64,000 nt of DNA, taken from contig CAMYJH010000002.1 in the NCBI GenBank assembly GCA_947258715.1, positions 95,654 to 159,653 on the forward strand, read 5' to 3'. Positions within the stretch are counted from its first letter, which is position 1; the number at the start of each line of letters is the position of its first letter. Positions 6,997 to 14,669 of the stretch are shown here, in pieces. The notes beneath the pieces are model-generated. The model did not search any database. It saw nothing but the letters and a program-made list of their open reading frames with translations, and had not been told where the DNA came from. Position numbers and translations under genes: made by a program. The DNA is from an uncultured Gammaproteobacteria bacterium (GTDB lineage: Bacteria; Pseudomonadota; Gammaproteobacteria; HK1).

Positions 6997-9162
6997 ATGA
7001 AAGTCGCCCATCAAAAATTTACCAAAGAACTCGCGCCCGCAGATCCGGGCGAGATTCCGCTTCAGGCTGCGTCCACAGATATATGGGAGAAGAAGTATCG
7101 CCTGACGCAAAAAGACGGCAGCGTCATCGATGACAGCATCGATGACACTTTCAAACGCGTCGCGCGCGCGCTCGCCGACGTCGAAAGCACCTGGGAGAAA
7201 CAGGACCGCTGGTACCAGCGTTTTCTCTGGGCACTGCGCAACGGTGCCGTGCCCGCGGGGCGCGTGATCTCCAACGCGGGTGCGCAAGAGCACAAGCCGG
7301 CGACTTCCACCATCAACTGCACCGTGTCCGGCACCGTGCGCGATTCCATGGACGACATCCTGTGCAAGGTTCACGAGGCGGGACTCACGCTCAAGGCCGG
7401 CTGCGGCATCGGCTACGAGTTCTCGACCTTAAGGCCCAAGGGCGCGTATGTCTCCGGCGCCGGCGCCTACACCTCGGGACCGCTGTCGTTCATGGACATC
7501 TACGACAAGATGTGTTTCACCGTGTCGTCCGCGGGCGGACGGCGCGGCGCCCAGATGGCCACTTTCGACGTCGGCCATCCCGACGTCATGGATTTCATTC
7601 GCGCCAAGCGTGAGAATGCCCGGTTGCGCCAGTTCAATCTCTCCTTGCTCATCAGCCGCGAGTTCATGGAAGCGGTGCGCGCGGACGACGAGTGGCAGCT
7701 CGCGTTTCCGGTAACCCAGCGCGAGGTGGACGAGGAAGCGCTCTCGCTCGACGACCCGGACACCATCGTCTGGCGTCACTGGCCGGCACCGGACGGCTAC
7801 GTCTGCCGCGATGACGGCAAGGTCGGGTGCAAGATCTACAGGACCATTCGCGCACGGCGCCTGTGGGACGTGATCATGGCGTCCACTTATGACTACGCCG
7901 AGCCTGGGTTCATCCTCATCGACGAAGTCAACGAGATGAACAACAACTGGTTCTGCGAGAACATCCGCGCCACCAACCCCTGCGGCGAGCAGCCGCTTCC
8001 GCCCTACGGCTCGTGCCTTCTGGGCTCAGTGAACCTGACCAAGTTCGTGCTCGATCCCTTCACCGACCGGGCGCGCTTCGACTGGGAGGCGTTCAACGAG
8101 ACGGTGGCGGTGTTCACCCGCATGCTGGACAACGTGGTGGAAATCAACGGCCTGCCCTTGGGTCCCCAGCGCGAAGAAATTCTCGACAAGCGGCGTCACG
8201 GCATGGGTTACCTGGGATTGGGCTCCACCTTGACCATGTTGTGCATGAAATACGGCTCGCAAGAGTCCCTGGAGTTCACCGAGCGGGTTTCTCGAGAGAT
8301 GGCGGTGACCGGCTGGCGCGCGGGCCTGGAGCTGAGCCTGGAGAAGGGCCCAGCACCGGTTCTGGAGCGGAATTTCGAGGTCACGGAGGAGATGCTGCGC
8401 CTGCGGCCGAAGATGAAAGCGGACGGAATAAAGGCAGGCGACAAGGTGGCGGGCAAGGTGCTGCACGCGAAGTACAGCCGCTTCATGCAGCGTCTGGCCG
8501 AAGTGGAGCCGGAACTGGTGGACGCGCTCGCCAACCAGGGCGCGCGATTCACCCACCACACCTCCATCGCGCCCACGGGCACGATTTCGCTCTCGCTCGC
8601 CAACAACGCCAGCAACGGCATCGAGCCGAGCTTTGCCCACCACTACGCGCGCAACGTCATTCGCGAAGGAAAGAAGACCAAGGAAAAGGTGGACGTTTAT
8701 TCCTTCGAGCTGCTCGCCTACAAGCACCTCATCGACCCGGAAGCACTCCCGGGTACCCCGGATCCGGCGCACCAGCTGCCGGAGTATTTCATTACCACCG
8801 ATGACGTGACGCCCAAGGCGCACGTAGACGTGCAGGCGGCTGCGCAAAAGTGGATTGATTCGTCCATCTCCAAGACGGCCAACGTGCCCCAGGACTATCC
8901 CTACGACGAGTTCAAGGACATTTACATGTACGCCTACGAGAACGGCCTCAAGGGCTGCACCACCTTCCGCTTCAACCCGGAAGCGTTCCAGGGCGTACTG
9001 GTGAAGGAGAAGGATCTGGAGAATACGGTCTACGCCTTTACGCTCGATGATGGCACCGAGGTGACCGTCAAGGGCAACGAGGAAATCGAGTACGACGGTG
9101 AAGTACATACCGCGGCGAATCTGTTCGACGCGATTAAAGAGGGTTATTACGGAAAATTTTGA
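6997..9162 (+). CDS. nrdJa: Adenosylcobalamin-dependent (class II) ribonucleotide reductase, catalytic subunit
   Basis: 721 residues. It reduces ribonucleotides to deoxyribonucleotides using a B12-derived thiyl radical. The catalytic barrel is complete: TSTINCTVSG near residue 107 carries one redox Cys. NPCGEQPL near residue 326 carries the radical Cys, and PPYGSC just after it carries the second redox Cys. IAPTGTISL and NNASNGIEPSF also match the family. The chain stops after a hydrophilic end (EGYYGKF) without the C-terminal Cys-pair tail of long NrdJ proteins. That part is encoded separately downstream (nrdJb), as in Pseudomonas. The ATG at 6997 has only a weak purine-rich ribosome site. 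Control probably involves NrdR and DnaA. Confidence 0.92.
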   Translation: MKVAHQKFTKELAPADPGEIPLQAASTDIWEKKYRLTQKDGSVIDDSIDDTFKRVARALADVESTWEKQDRWYQRFLWALRNGAVPAGRVISNAGAQEHKPATSTINCTVSGTVRDSMDDILCKVHEAGLTLKAGCGIGYEFSTLRPKGAYVSGAGAYTSGPLSFMDIYDKMCFTVSSAGGRRGAQMATFDVGHPDVMDFIRAKRENARLRQFNLSLLISREFMEAVRADDEWQLAFPVTQREVDEEALSLDDPDTIVWRHWPAPDGYVCRDDGKVGCKIYRTIRARRLWDVIMASTYDYAEPGFILIDEVNEMNNNWFCENIRATNPCGEQPLPPYGSCLLGSVNLTKFVLDPFTDRARFDWEAFNETVAVFTRMLDNVVEINGLPLGPQREEILDKRRHGMGYLGLGSTLTMLCMKYGSQESLEFTERVSREMAVTGWRAGLELSLEKGPAPVLERNFEVTEEMLRLRPKMKADGIKAGDKVAGKVLHAKYSRFMQRLAEVEPELVDALANQGARFTHHTSIAPTGTISLSLANNASNGIEPSFAHHYARNVIREGKKTKEKVDVYSFELLAYKHLIDPEALPGTPDPAHQLPEYFITTDDVTPKAHVDVQAAAQKWIDSSISKTANVPQDYPYDEFKDIYMYAYENGLKGCTTFRFNPEAFQGVLVKEKDLENTVYAFTLDDGTEVTVKGNEEIEYDGEVHTAANLFDAIKEGYYGKF

Positions 9163-9170
9163 ATAAACAA

Positions 9171-9320
9171 CCGGTCGCCGCCCTCTCGGGCACAGGTGCG
9201 TGATGAGCGCGTCTGCCGAAACACCGAGAAATCAGGCGTCGGAGCGGAGGTAACGGCTCACGTTAGCGGCGGCCTGTCGCGTGAATGGCGTACCTGTGCC
9301 CGAGAGGGTGGCCGAACCGG
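9171..9320 (+). repeat. 150-base element with long inverted-repeat ends between nrdJa and nrdJb
   Basis: The left arm (9171-9197) and right arm (9292-9320) are reverse complements. They share 17 perfect bases around TGTGCCCGAGAGGG, then a wobble, GGC, a bulge and ACCGG. The 94-base interior contains a further hairpin (TAACG-GCTCA-CGTTA). No target-site duplication is obvious. It could be a structured RNA in the nrdJab message or a small mobile element of MITE type; the sequence alone does not decide. Confidence 0.7.
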
Positions 9321-9338
9321 AATACGAGGCAAGAAGTC

Positions 9339-10031
9339 ATGGCGATCAAGATTGACAAGAAAATCGTGGGCTACGAGGTAGTCCGCGATCAGCCGGCCGA
9401 GACCACGGCGACGGCGGAAGCTGCACCGCGCAAGACGGCCGAAGTGATCCAGATGCACGAGCGGCTCGAACGGCCGGACATGCTGCTCGGGTCCACCTAC
9501 AAAGTGAAAACACCGCTCTCGGAGCACGCGCTTTACGTCACAATCAACGATGTGATCTTGAATCCAGGTACCGAACACGAACAGCGCCGACCCTTCGAAG
9601 TGTTCATCAACTCGAAGAACATGGAACACTTTCAGTGGATCGTGGCGCTGACGCGCATCATTTCCGCAGTATTCCGCAAGGGCGGTGACGTTACCTTTCT
9701 GGTGGAAGAGCTGCGCTCGGTATTCGACCCTCGCGGCGGCTATTTCAAGAAGGGGGGTAAATACATGCCGTCCCTGGTGGCCGAGATCGGCGACGCCATC
9801 GAGTGCCACATGCGCAGCATCGGCCTTTTGAAGGACGACTTAGACGATGGTCAAAAGACCTTTATCGCCGAGAAGCGCGCCGAGTACGAGAACGCCAATG
9901 GGCTCGCGCCCGCCGACGAATGCGAGTTCCCGGAAGGGGCGCAGATGTGCGGCAAGTGCCGCACCAAGGCGGTGGTGCAAATGGACAACTGCATGACCTG
10001 CTTGAGCTGCGGAGAGTCGAAATGCGGCTGA
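9339..10031 (+). CDS. nrdJb: Class II ribonucleotide reductase accessory/C-terminal subunit
   Basis: 230 residues from the ATG at 9339, which has GAGG about 9 bases upstream. An in-frame start at 9285 would lie inside the inverted-repeat element and is less likely. The central part (LYVTINDVILNP to HMRSIGLL) resembles the TSCPD region found near the C-terminus of long NrdJ proteins. The end is rich in Cys pairs (CGKCRTK, CMTCLSCGESKC), fitting the swinging arm that re-reduces the active-site disulfide. It matches NrdJb of Pseudomonas-type split enzymes, where both subunits are needed. It is downstream of nrdJa with a 176-base gap, unusually long for such a pair. Confidence 0.85.
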   Translation: MAIKIDKKIVGYEVVRDQPAETTATAEAAPRKTAEVIQMHERLERPDMLLGSTYKVKTPLSEHALYVTINDVILNPGTEHEQRRPFEVFINSKNMEHFQWIVALTRIISAVFRKGGDVTFLVEELRSVFDPRGGYFKKGGKYMPSLVAEIGDAIECHMRSIGLLKDDLDDGQKTFIAEKRAEYENANGLAPADECEFPEGAQMCGKCRTKAVVQMDNCMTCLSCGESKCG

Positions 10032-10099
10032 GCGTTTACCTAGGTCTATTTTTCAAGCGCCGTAGCGGCGGCGATTGTGGTATCGATTCGAGGACAGTG

Positions 10100-10249
10100 A
10101 TTGGGTAACGAGGACGCCTTCGGGCTGCCTCGTGTTTGACCGGGCTTATCCGCTTCATGTGGAGGCCGTGACGGGCGCCGAAAGGGAGTTCGGCACTAGC
10201 CCGCCATATTCCGGTGCACCCTGTACCGGCGTGTGGCGGGTTTTTTTTA
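10100..10249 (+). ncRNA. Candidate structured RNA or 3' leader element after nrdJb
   Basis: Three nested features follow nrdJb. First, a hairpin near 10107-10132 has AACGAGG/CCTCG arms capped by GCC-TTCG-GGC. Second, a hairpin GCCGAA/TTCGGC (10177-10194) is extended by GGGC/GCCC. Third, there is a strong terminator (10200-10249). The GCCC that closes the second hairpin overlaps the 5' arm of the terminator, so the two are partly exclusive, as in attenuators. It may be the 3' UTR of nrdJab, a separate small RNA, or a leader for rnd. It does not resemble 6S, SRP or tmRNA. Confidence 0.35.
10200..10249 (+). terminator. Strong intrinsic terminator
   Basis: CCCGCCA...TGGCGGG arms, with an inner CCGG/CCGG pairing, are followed by eight consecutive T residues (10241-10248). 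This ends the nrdJab transcription unit. Confidence 0.85.
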
Positions 10250-10255
10250 TTTGGG

Positions 10256-10283
10256 TAACGCGTGATGCGTGATGCGTGATGCG
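10256..10283 (+). repeat. Heptad repeat tract after nrdJb
   Basis: Four units in register: TAACGCG, then TGATGCG three times. Plus orientation, immediately past the nrdJb terminator. Two related minus-orientation units (TGATTAG, TGATTCG) occur near 10335-10350. Confidence 0.75.
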
Positions 10284-10387
10284 TCAGAGCGTTATCAGCT
10301 CCGCGGCTCCATCAAGCCTCGTGTCGCGTCACGAGATCTCCTAATCACGAATCAGTGGCCATCAAACTCTTGAACACACCGCGCAAA

Positions 10388-11506
10388 ATGTCGCCGCCAA
10401 CGCTCATTCAAAGCGATTCCGAGCTGCGCCGGATTTGCGTGCGCTGGCGGCAAGCGCAAGCTATTGGCATCGACACCGAGTTCGTGCGCGAGCGCACCTT
10501 CTTTCCCCGGCCGGCGCTGATCCAGGTGGCGGACGCCGCGGGCGTGGTCCTTATCGACGTGACGGCGCTCGAAAGTTTAACCCCGCTTGCCGAGATTCTT
10601 GCCGCAAGTGCGCCGCTTAAGGTGATGCACGCATTCAGCGAGGACCTGGAGGTGCTCGCCATCGCCGTCGGATGCGAGCCGGATGCGGTCTTCGACACCC
10701 AGCTCGCCGGCGCTTTCAGCGGCCACGGTTACTCTCTCGGCTATCGCAGTCTGGTGGAAGCGATGCTGGGTATCTTCCTGGACAAGGGCGAAACCCGATC
10801 CGACTGGCTCAAGCGGCCGCTTTCTGCGGCCCAGCTTCGCTACGCCGCACTGGACGCCAGTTATCTGTTGCCCATGTACGAAAAGCTCGACGCGGATCTC
10901 GAGCACCTTGGGCGGCGCGATTGGCTTGAAGAGGAAGAGAAATACGTGCGCCGCGCCCGGGAGCGGGACAGAAGGCCCGAACTCGCCTATCTCAAGGTCA
11001 AGGACCGGCAGCGACTCAATCCCGAGGACCACGCCCTGCTGCGCGCACTGGCCGAGTGGCGCGAGCGCGAGGCGATGACCCGGGACCGACCCCGCCGCCA
11101 CGTGCTCGCGGACAGCGTTCTGGTGGAAATCGCGACTTCACGCCCGCAGAGCGTGGAAGCACTGCGCGCCCTCGACGGAATATCCGATCGCGCGGCGTCG
11201 CGCTACGCCAACGCCATTTTGAGCCGGGTTGATTCAGCCGCCGAAAGCAAAATCAGCGAGGCGGATACGCCGACGGACCTGCGCCCTTATGCCGGCACCA
11301 TGAAACAGCTCAAACGCCGGGTCAAAGAGGAAGCCGCGAGGTTGAATCTGGCGCCGGAACTGCTTGCCAACCGGCGAGCCCTGGAGTCATTGCTGCTGGC
11401 CTCAGTTGAACACAGTCGGGATCCGGTGCCGCCCGAGTTTCTCGGCTGGCGCTCAGAAGTCATTACCGGAACTCTTCTGGAGTGCATCCAGGGGTTTAAG
11501 CGTTAG
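10388..11506 (+). CDS. rnd: Ribonuclease D
   Basis: 372 residues from the ATG at 10388. A GTG at 10355 is in frame but lies in repeat sequence. It is a 3'-5' exoribonuclease that trims tRNA precursors and other stable RNAs. The DEDD nuclease motifs are present: GIDTEFVRERTF (ExoI), HAFSEDLEVL (ExoII) and YAALDASYLLPMYE (ExoIII, Y-x3-D). An HRDC domain follows (LNPEDHALLRALAEWRE). The C-terminal third is a second helical region, as in E. coli RNase D (375 aa). It is convergent with mtaB, with only 22 bases between the two stop codons. Confidence 0.92.
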   Translation: MSPPTLIQSDSELRRICVRWRQAQAIGIDTEFVRERTFFPRPALIQVADAAGVVLIDVTALESLTPLAEILAASAPLKVMHAFSEDLEVLAIAVGCEPDAVFDTQLAGAFSGHGYSLGYRSLVEAMLGIFLDKGETRSDWLKRPLSAAQLRYAALDASYLLPMYEKLDADLEHLGRRDWLEEEEKYVRRARERDRRPELAYLKVKDRQRLNPEDHALLRALAEWREREAMTRDRPRRHVLADSVLVEIATSRPQSVEALRALDGISDRAASRYANAILSRVDSAAESKISEADTPTDLRPYAGTMKQLKRRVKEEAARLNLAPELLANRRALESLLLASVEHSRDPVPPEFLGWRSEVITGTLLECIQGFKR

Positions 11507-11528
11507 CGGATGCGCGCGCGATCGAAAT

Positions 11529-12848
11529 TCAGGCGCTCGCCAGCCTTTCGAGGCGCTCGGCTTGGAGGCCGTCTTCGCTGGCGCCGGTGATGCGAACCGT
11601 TTCGACGCGGTTCGAGGCCTCACCTTCCGCTTCCACCCGCAAGTAGTTGTCGCTCAGGCCCGAGGCGCCGCTGCCGTTGTCCGTGCCTGCGCCTTCGAAC
11701 AGCACTTGAAGCGTTTCTCCGAGGTGGGAGTCTCGGAAGGCCCGGTTCTTGTCCCGGGCCAGTCTTTTCAACGACTGGACGCGGCGTTTCTTCACCTCGG
11801 CAGGCAACTGGTCGGCGAAGGCTTCCGCCTCGGAGCCCGGGCGCGCGGAGTAACTGAACGGGTGAAGATAAGTAATGGGTAGCTCCACCAAGCGGTCGAA
11901 TGTGGCCTGAAAATCCGCTTCCGTTTCGCCGGGAAAACCGCATATGACATCGCTGCCGATGCCGCATCCGGGGACACGCTGGGCGATGTTGGCAATCAAA
12001 TCGGCAAAATACTCCACCCTGTAGCGGCGCTTCATCCGCTCCAGCACGGCGTTGCTGCCGCTTTGTAAGGGAATGTGGAAATGACGGGCGAATTTTTCCT
12101 CGCCCGCCATGAGCTCGATGATCTCGTCGCTCACCGACGCCGGCTCGATGGAGCTCAAGCGAAAGCGCTCCAGACCGGGCACGGTGAGAATTTCCGCGAT
12201 TAGCCCTGCGAGCATGCGCCGGCCGTCGGTCAAATCCAGACCGTAATCGCCCACGTGCACGCCGGTGAGCACGATTTCCACGTAGCCGCTTTGCACCATC
12301 CCGCGCACCTGATCCAGAACCCGTTGCGGCGCGCGGCTGCGGGAGCGGCCGCGGGTTTGGGGCACGATACAGAAGCTGCACGACTCGTTGCAGCCTTCCT
12401 GCACTTTCACGTAGGCCCGGCTTCGCTCCATCATCTCGGTGATAGGCACCTCGAGGAACTTGACCGCCTGGTTCACCGGCGACACGGCGATGCGGGTTTC
12501 TGCGCTCTTGGGCGACGACACCAGCTCTACGATGTCGGCCCGGTCCTTGGCCCCCACCACCACCGAAACACCCTCCAGCGCGGCGAGTTCCTTCGGCGCG
12601 CGCTGGGCGTAGCAGCCGGTCACAACGATCTCGGCCAGCGGGTGCTGGCGGTGAATGCGGCGGATTGCTTTGCGCGCGGTGGCGTCGGCGCGGGCGGTAA
12701 CGCTGCAGGTGTTGACCACGAACACCTCCGCCCCGTCGCGCGGAGAAACCGTGCGGTAACCGCCATCACCCTCGAGCAGGGTGCGCAGGGTTTCGGTGTC
12801 GTACTGATTGAGGCGACAGCCGAAGGTGAGAAAAGCGACGCGTTTCAA
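11529..12848 (-). CDS. mtaB: tRNA (N6-threonylcarbamoyladenosine(37)-C2)-methylthiotransferase
   Basis: 439 residues, a radical-SAM methylthiotransferase converting t6A37 to ms2t6A in tRNAs reading ANN codons. The N-terminal domain carries the second cluster ligands, starting with FGCRLNQYDTE; further Cys are at NTCSVT and TGCYAQ. The radical SAM motif CNESCSFCIVP (CxxxCxxC) lies near residue 150. The C-terminal TRAM-like segment (GETLQVLFEG...GLSDNYLRV) binds tRNA. The N-terminal FGCRLNQYD distinguishes MtaB/YqeV from MiaB. Transcribed alone from the minus strand. Confidence 0.93.
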   Translation of the reverse strand: MKRVAFLTFGCRLNQYDTETLRTLLEGDGGYRTVSPRDGAEVFVVNTCSVTARADATARKAIRRIHRQHPLAEIVVTGCYAQRAPKELAALEGVSVVVGAKDRADIVELVSSPKSAETRIAVSPVNQAVKFLEVPITEMMERSRAYVKVQEGCNESCSFCIVPQTRGRSRSRAPQRVLDQVRGMVQSGYVEIVLTGVHVGDYGLDLTDGRRMLAGLIAEILTVPGLERFRLSSIEPASVSDEIIELMAGEEKFARHFHIPLQSGSNAVLERMKRRYRVEYFADLIANIAQRVPGCGIGSDVICGFPGETEADFQATFDRLVELPITYLHPFSYSARPGSEAEAFADQLPAEVKKRRVQSLKRLARDKNRAFRDSHLGETLQVLFEGAGTDNGSGASGLSDNYLRVEAEGEASNRVETVRITGASEDGLQAERLERLASA

Positions 12849-13081
12849 ATGCCTGATGCCCGAGCAAAGGGGAAACGAAAACCGGGGGATTCTAGGAAGG
12901 GGGTGGATTGAAGGTCAAATTTGGCTCTCAATCCATTCCCGCCGCGGCTACACTGAGGCCGCCCTGAACGCCGGCGATGCCCTCGTTGTAAACTGCCGCC
13001 CCGCAATTGAGCCATTAATCACCTGAACGCGTTTTCAATCATGTCCGCAAAGTGTCCCCTCATCGCGGCGGCAGTTTAGGC

Positions 13082-13702
13082 GTGAACGTTACGAAGAAAA
13101 GCCACGTTCCGCTGCTCACGCTCGAAAACCTGCGCCACGAGGGCCTCGAGGCCGCGGCGCTGGAGCTGGAAGCCGGCGACATCGCGCTCGTCTCCGGGCC
13201 CTCGGGCGCGGGCAAGACGAGGCTGCTTCGCGCGCTCGCGGATCTGGACGCGCACTCGGGCGACGTGAGCCTCGAGGGCCGCCATTACCTGAGCTTCAAA
13301 CCTTGGGATTGGCGACGCCAGGTGGGCTTCCTGCCCACCGAAAGCCACTGGTGGCGCAAAGACGCCGGGGGTCACTTCGATACCCCGCCACAGAGCGAAA
13401 CGCTGAAGCGCCTAAAGCTCGATGCGGTGATTTTGAAACGCCCCGTGGGCCAGCTTTCCAGCGGCGAGCGCCAGCGGCTGGCGCTGCTCCGGCTGCTGCA
13501 GAACGCGCCTAAAGTGCTGCTTTTAGACGAGCCCACGGGGAGCCTCGACGGCGACAGCGCCGCCCGGGTGGAGGCCGAAGTGAAGCGCTACTTAAAAGCC
13601 AACCGCGCCGCAGCCATCTGGGTCAGCCACGACGAGGCTCAGGTGAAGCGACTGGCGAGCCGACGCTATTCCATGCGCGAGGGAAAGCTGGAGCGGCAAT
13701 GA
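13082..13702 (+). CDS. fetA: ABC transporter ATP-binding protein, FetA/YbbL type
   Basis: About 206 residues from the GTG at 13082; another GTG at 13052 is in frame. Walker A is GPSGAGKT at residues 39-46, the signature is LSSGERQRLALL and Walker B is VLLLDEPTGSLDG, followed by WVSHDEAQ (H-loop). It is compact, as in the FetA group. Its stop overlaps the start of the next gene by four bases (ATGA), and that gene is a FetB-type permease. In E. coli this pair is linked to iron export and oxidative-stress resistance; metal specificity here is inferred from family and pairing only. Confidence 0.85.
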   Translation: MNVTKKSHVPLLTLENLRHEGLEAAALELEAGDIALVSGPSGAGKTRLLRALADLDAHSGDVSLEGRHYLSFKPWDWRRQVGFLPTESHWWRKDAGGHFDTPPQSETLKRLKLDAVILKRPVGQLSSGERQRLALLRLLQNAPKVLLLDEPTGSLDGDSAARVEAEVKRYLKANRAAAIWVSHDEAQVKRLASRRYSMREGKLERQ

Positions 13703-14502
13703 TTACCCTCACGGCTTGGGACCTGGCCCTGGCATCGGCGCTGGTGTGCCTCTCGGCGGCTCTCACCCACGCCCTGCGGCTGGCCACCGCCGGCCGGCTG
13801 CTGGTCGCATCCGCCCGGGCTCTGGTGCAGCTTCTGCTGGTGGGTCTTTTGCTCAAGCTGCTTTTTGCCCGCGCCGATTTGCTCTGGGTGGCGGCGTTCG
13901 CCGGCGTCATGCTCGCCATCGCCGGCTACGAGACCCTGGCCCGCCAGCGCCGGCCGCTCACCGGCGTATGGGGCTACGGGATCGGCACCCTGGCCATGTT
14001 TCTGTCGTCCTTTACCGTCGCCATCGTCGCCCTCACCGCGATCGTGGAACCAAATCCCTGGTACACGCCCCAGTACGCGATTCCGCTGCTCGGCATGCTG
14101 CTCGGTAACACCATGACCGGGATCGCCATCGCCCTCGACCGTATGACCCAGACGGCCTTCGACCAGCGCGGAGCCATCGAGGCCCGGCTCATTCTTGGAC
14201 AGCCATGGCGCGAGGCCATCAGCGACATTCGCGCCGACAGCATGCGCGCCGGCATGATTCCCACCATCAACGCCATGGCCGCGGCGGGGGTGGTGAGCCT
14301 ACCGGGGATGATGACCGGCCAGATCCTGGCCGGCAGCCCACCGCTGGAGGCCGTCAAGTACCAGATCGTAATTCTGTTCCTGATTGCCGTCGGCACCATT
14401 TTCGGCACCGTGGGCGCCATCTGGGGCGCATCCAGACGTCTTTTCGACACCCGCGAGCGTCTCCGCCTGGATCGCCTCCGCGTCCCGCCGGAGGGGCACT
14501 GA
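13699..14502 (+). CDS. fetB: ABC transporter permease, FetB/YbbM (UPF0014) type
   Basis: 267 residues with about seven hydrophobic segments; it starts in the stop of the ATPase gene (ATGA). It contains family-typical stretches: PLLGMLLGNTMTGIAIALDRM and SMRAGMIPTINAMAAAGVVSLPGMMTGQ. It forms the membrane channel of a putative iron (or other metal) exporter with the preceding ATPase. The C-terminus is a short basic tail in the cytoplasm. Translational coupling is clear from the overlap. Confidence 0.88.
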   Translation: MITLTAWDLALASALVCLSAALTHALRLATAGRLLVASARALVQLLLVGLLLKLLFARADLLWVAAFAGVMLAIAGYETLARQRRPLTGVWGYGIGTLAMFLSSFTVAIVALTAIVEPNPWYTPQYAIPLLGMLLGNTMTGIAIALDRMTQTAFDQRGAIEARLILGQPWREAISDIRADSMRAGMIPTINAMAAAGVVSLPGMMTGQILAGSPPLEAVKYQIVILFLIAVGTIFGTVGAIWGASRRLFDTRERLRLDRLRVPPEGH

Positions 14503-14669
14503 GCAGCCGGCCGACCGAGTGGCGCGCCTGGGGCAGGGCCCTTCGGCTCAAGACAGGGCGCCAGAGTGCCGATATTCCTCATGCACGCGGACCGCGCCCG
14601 GCGCCGAGGTGAGTCTTTCAACCTCCGCCTTACAAAGCCCCGAGCGAAACCTTCGCGGACTATTGAGTT

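Noticed and set aside
9198..9235. Hammerhead ribozyme core (TGATGA ... CGAAAC) inside the nrdJa-nrdJb element
   Set aside because: The invariant C before TGATGA is a G, and the bases between the two blocks do not form stem II.
10044..10249. 6S, SRP or tmRNA gene after nrdJb
   Set aside because: None of the conserved sequence signatures of these RNAs (for example the SRP GGAAG tetraloop region) is present. Only hairpins and a terminator can be supported.
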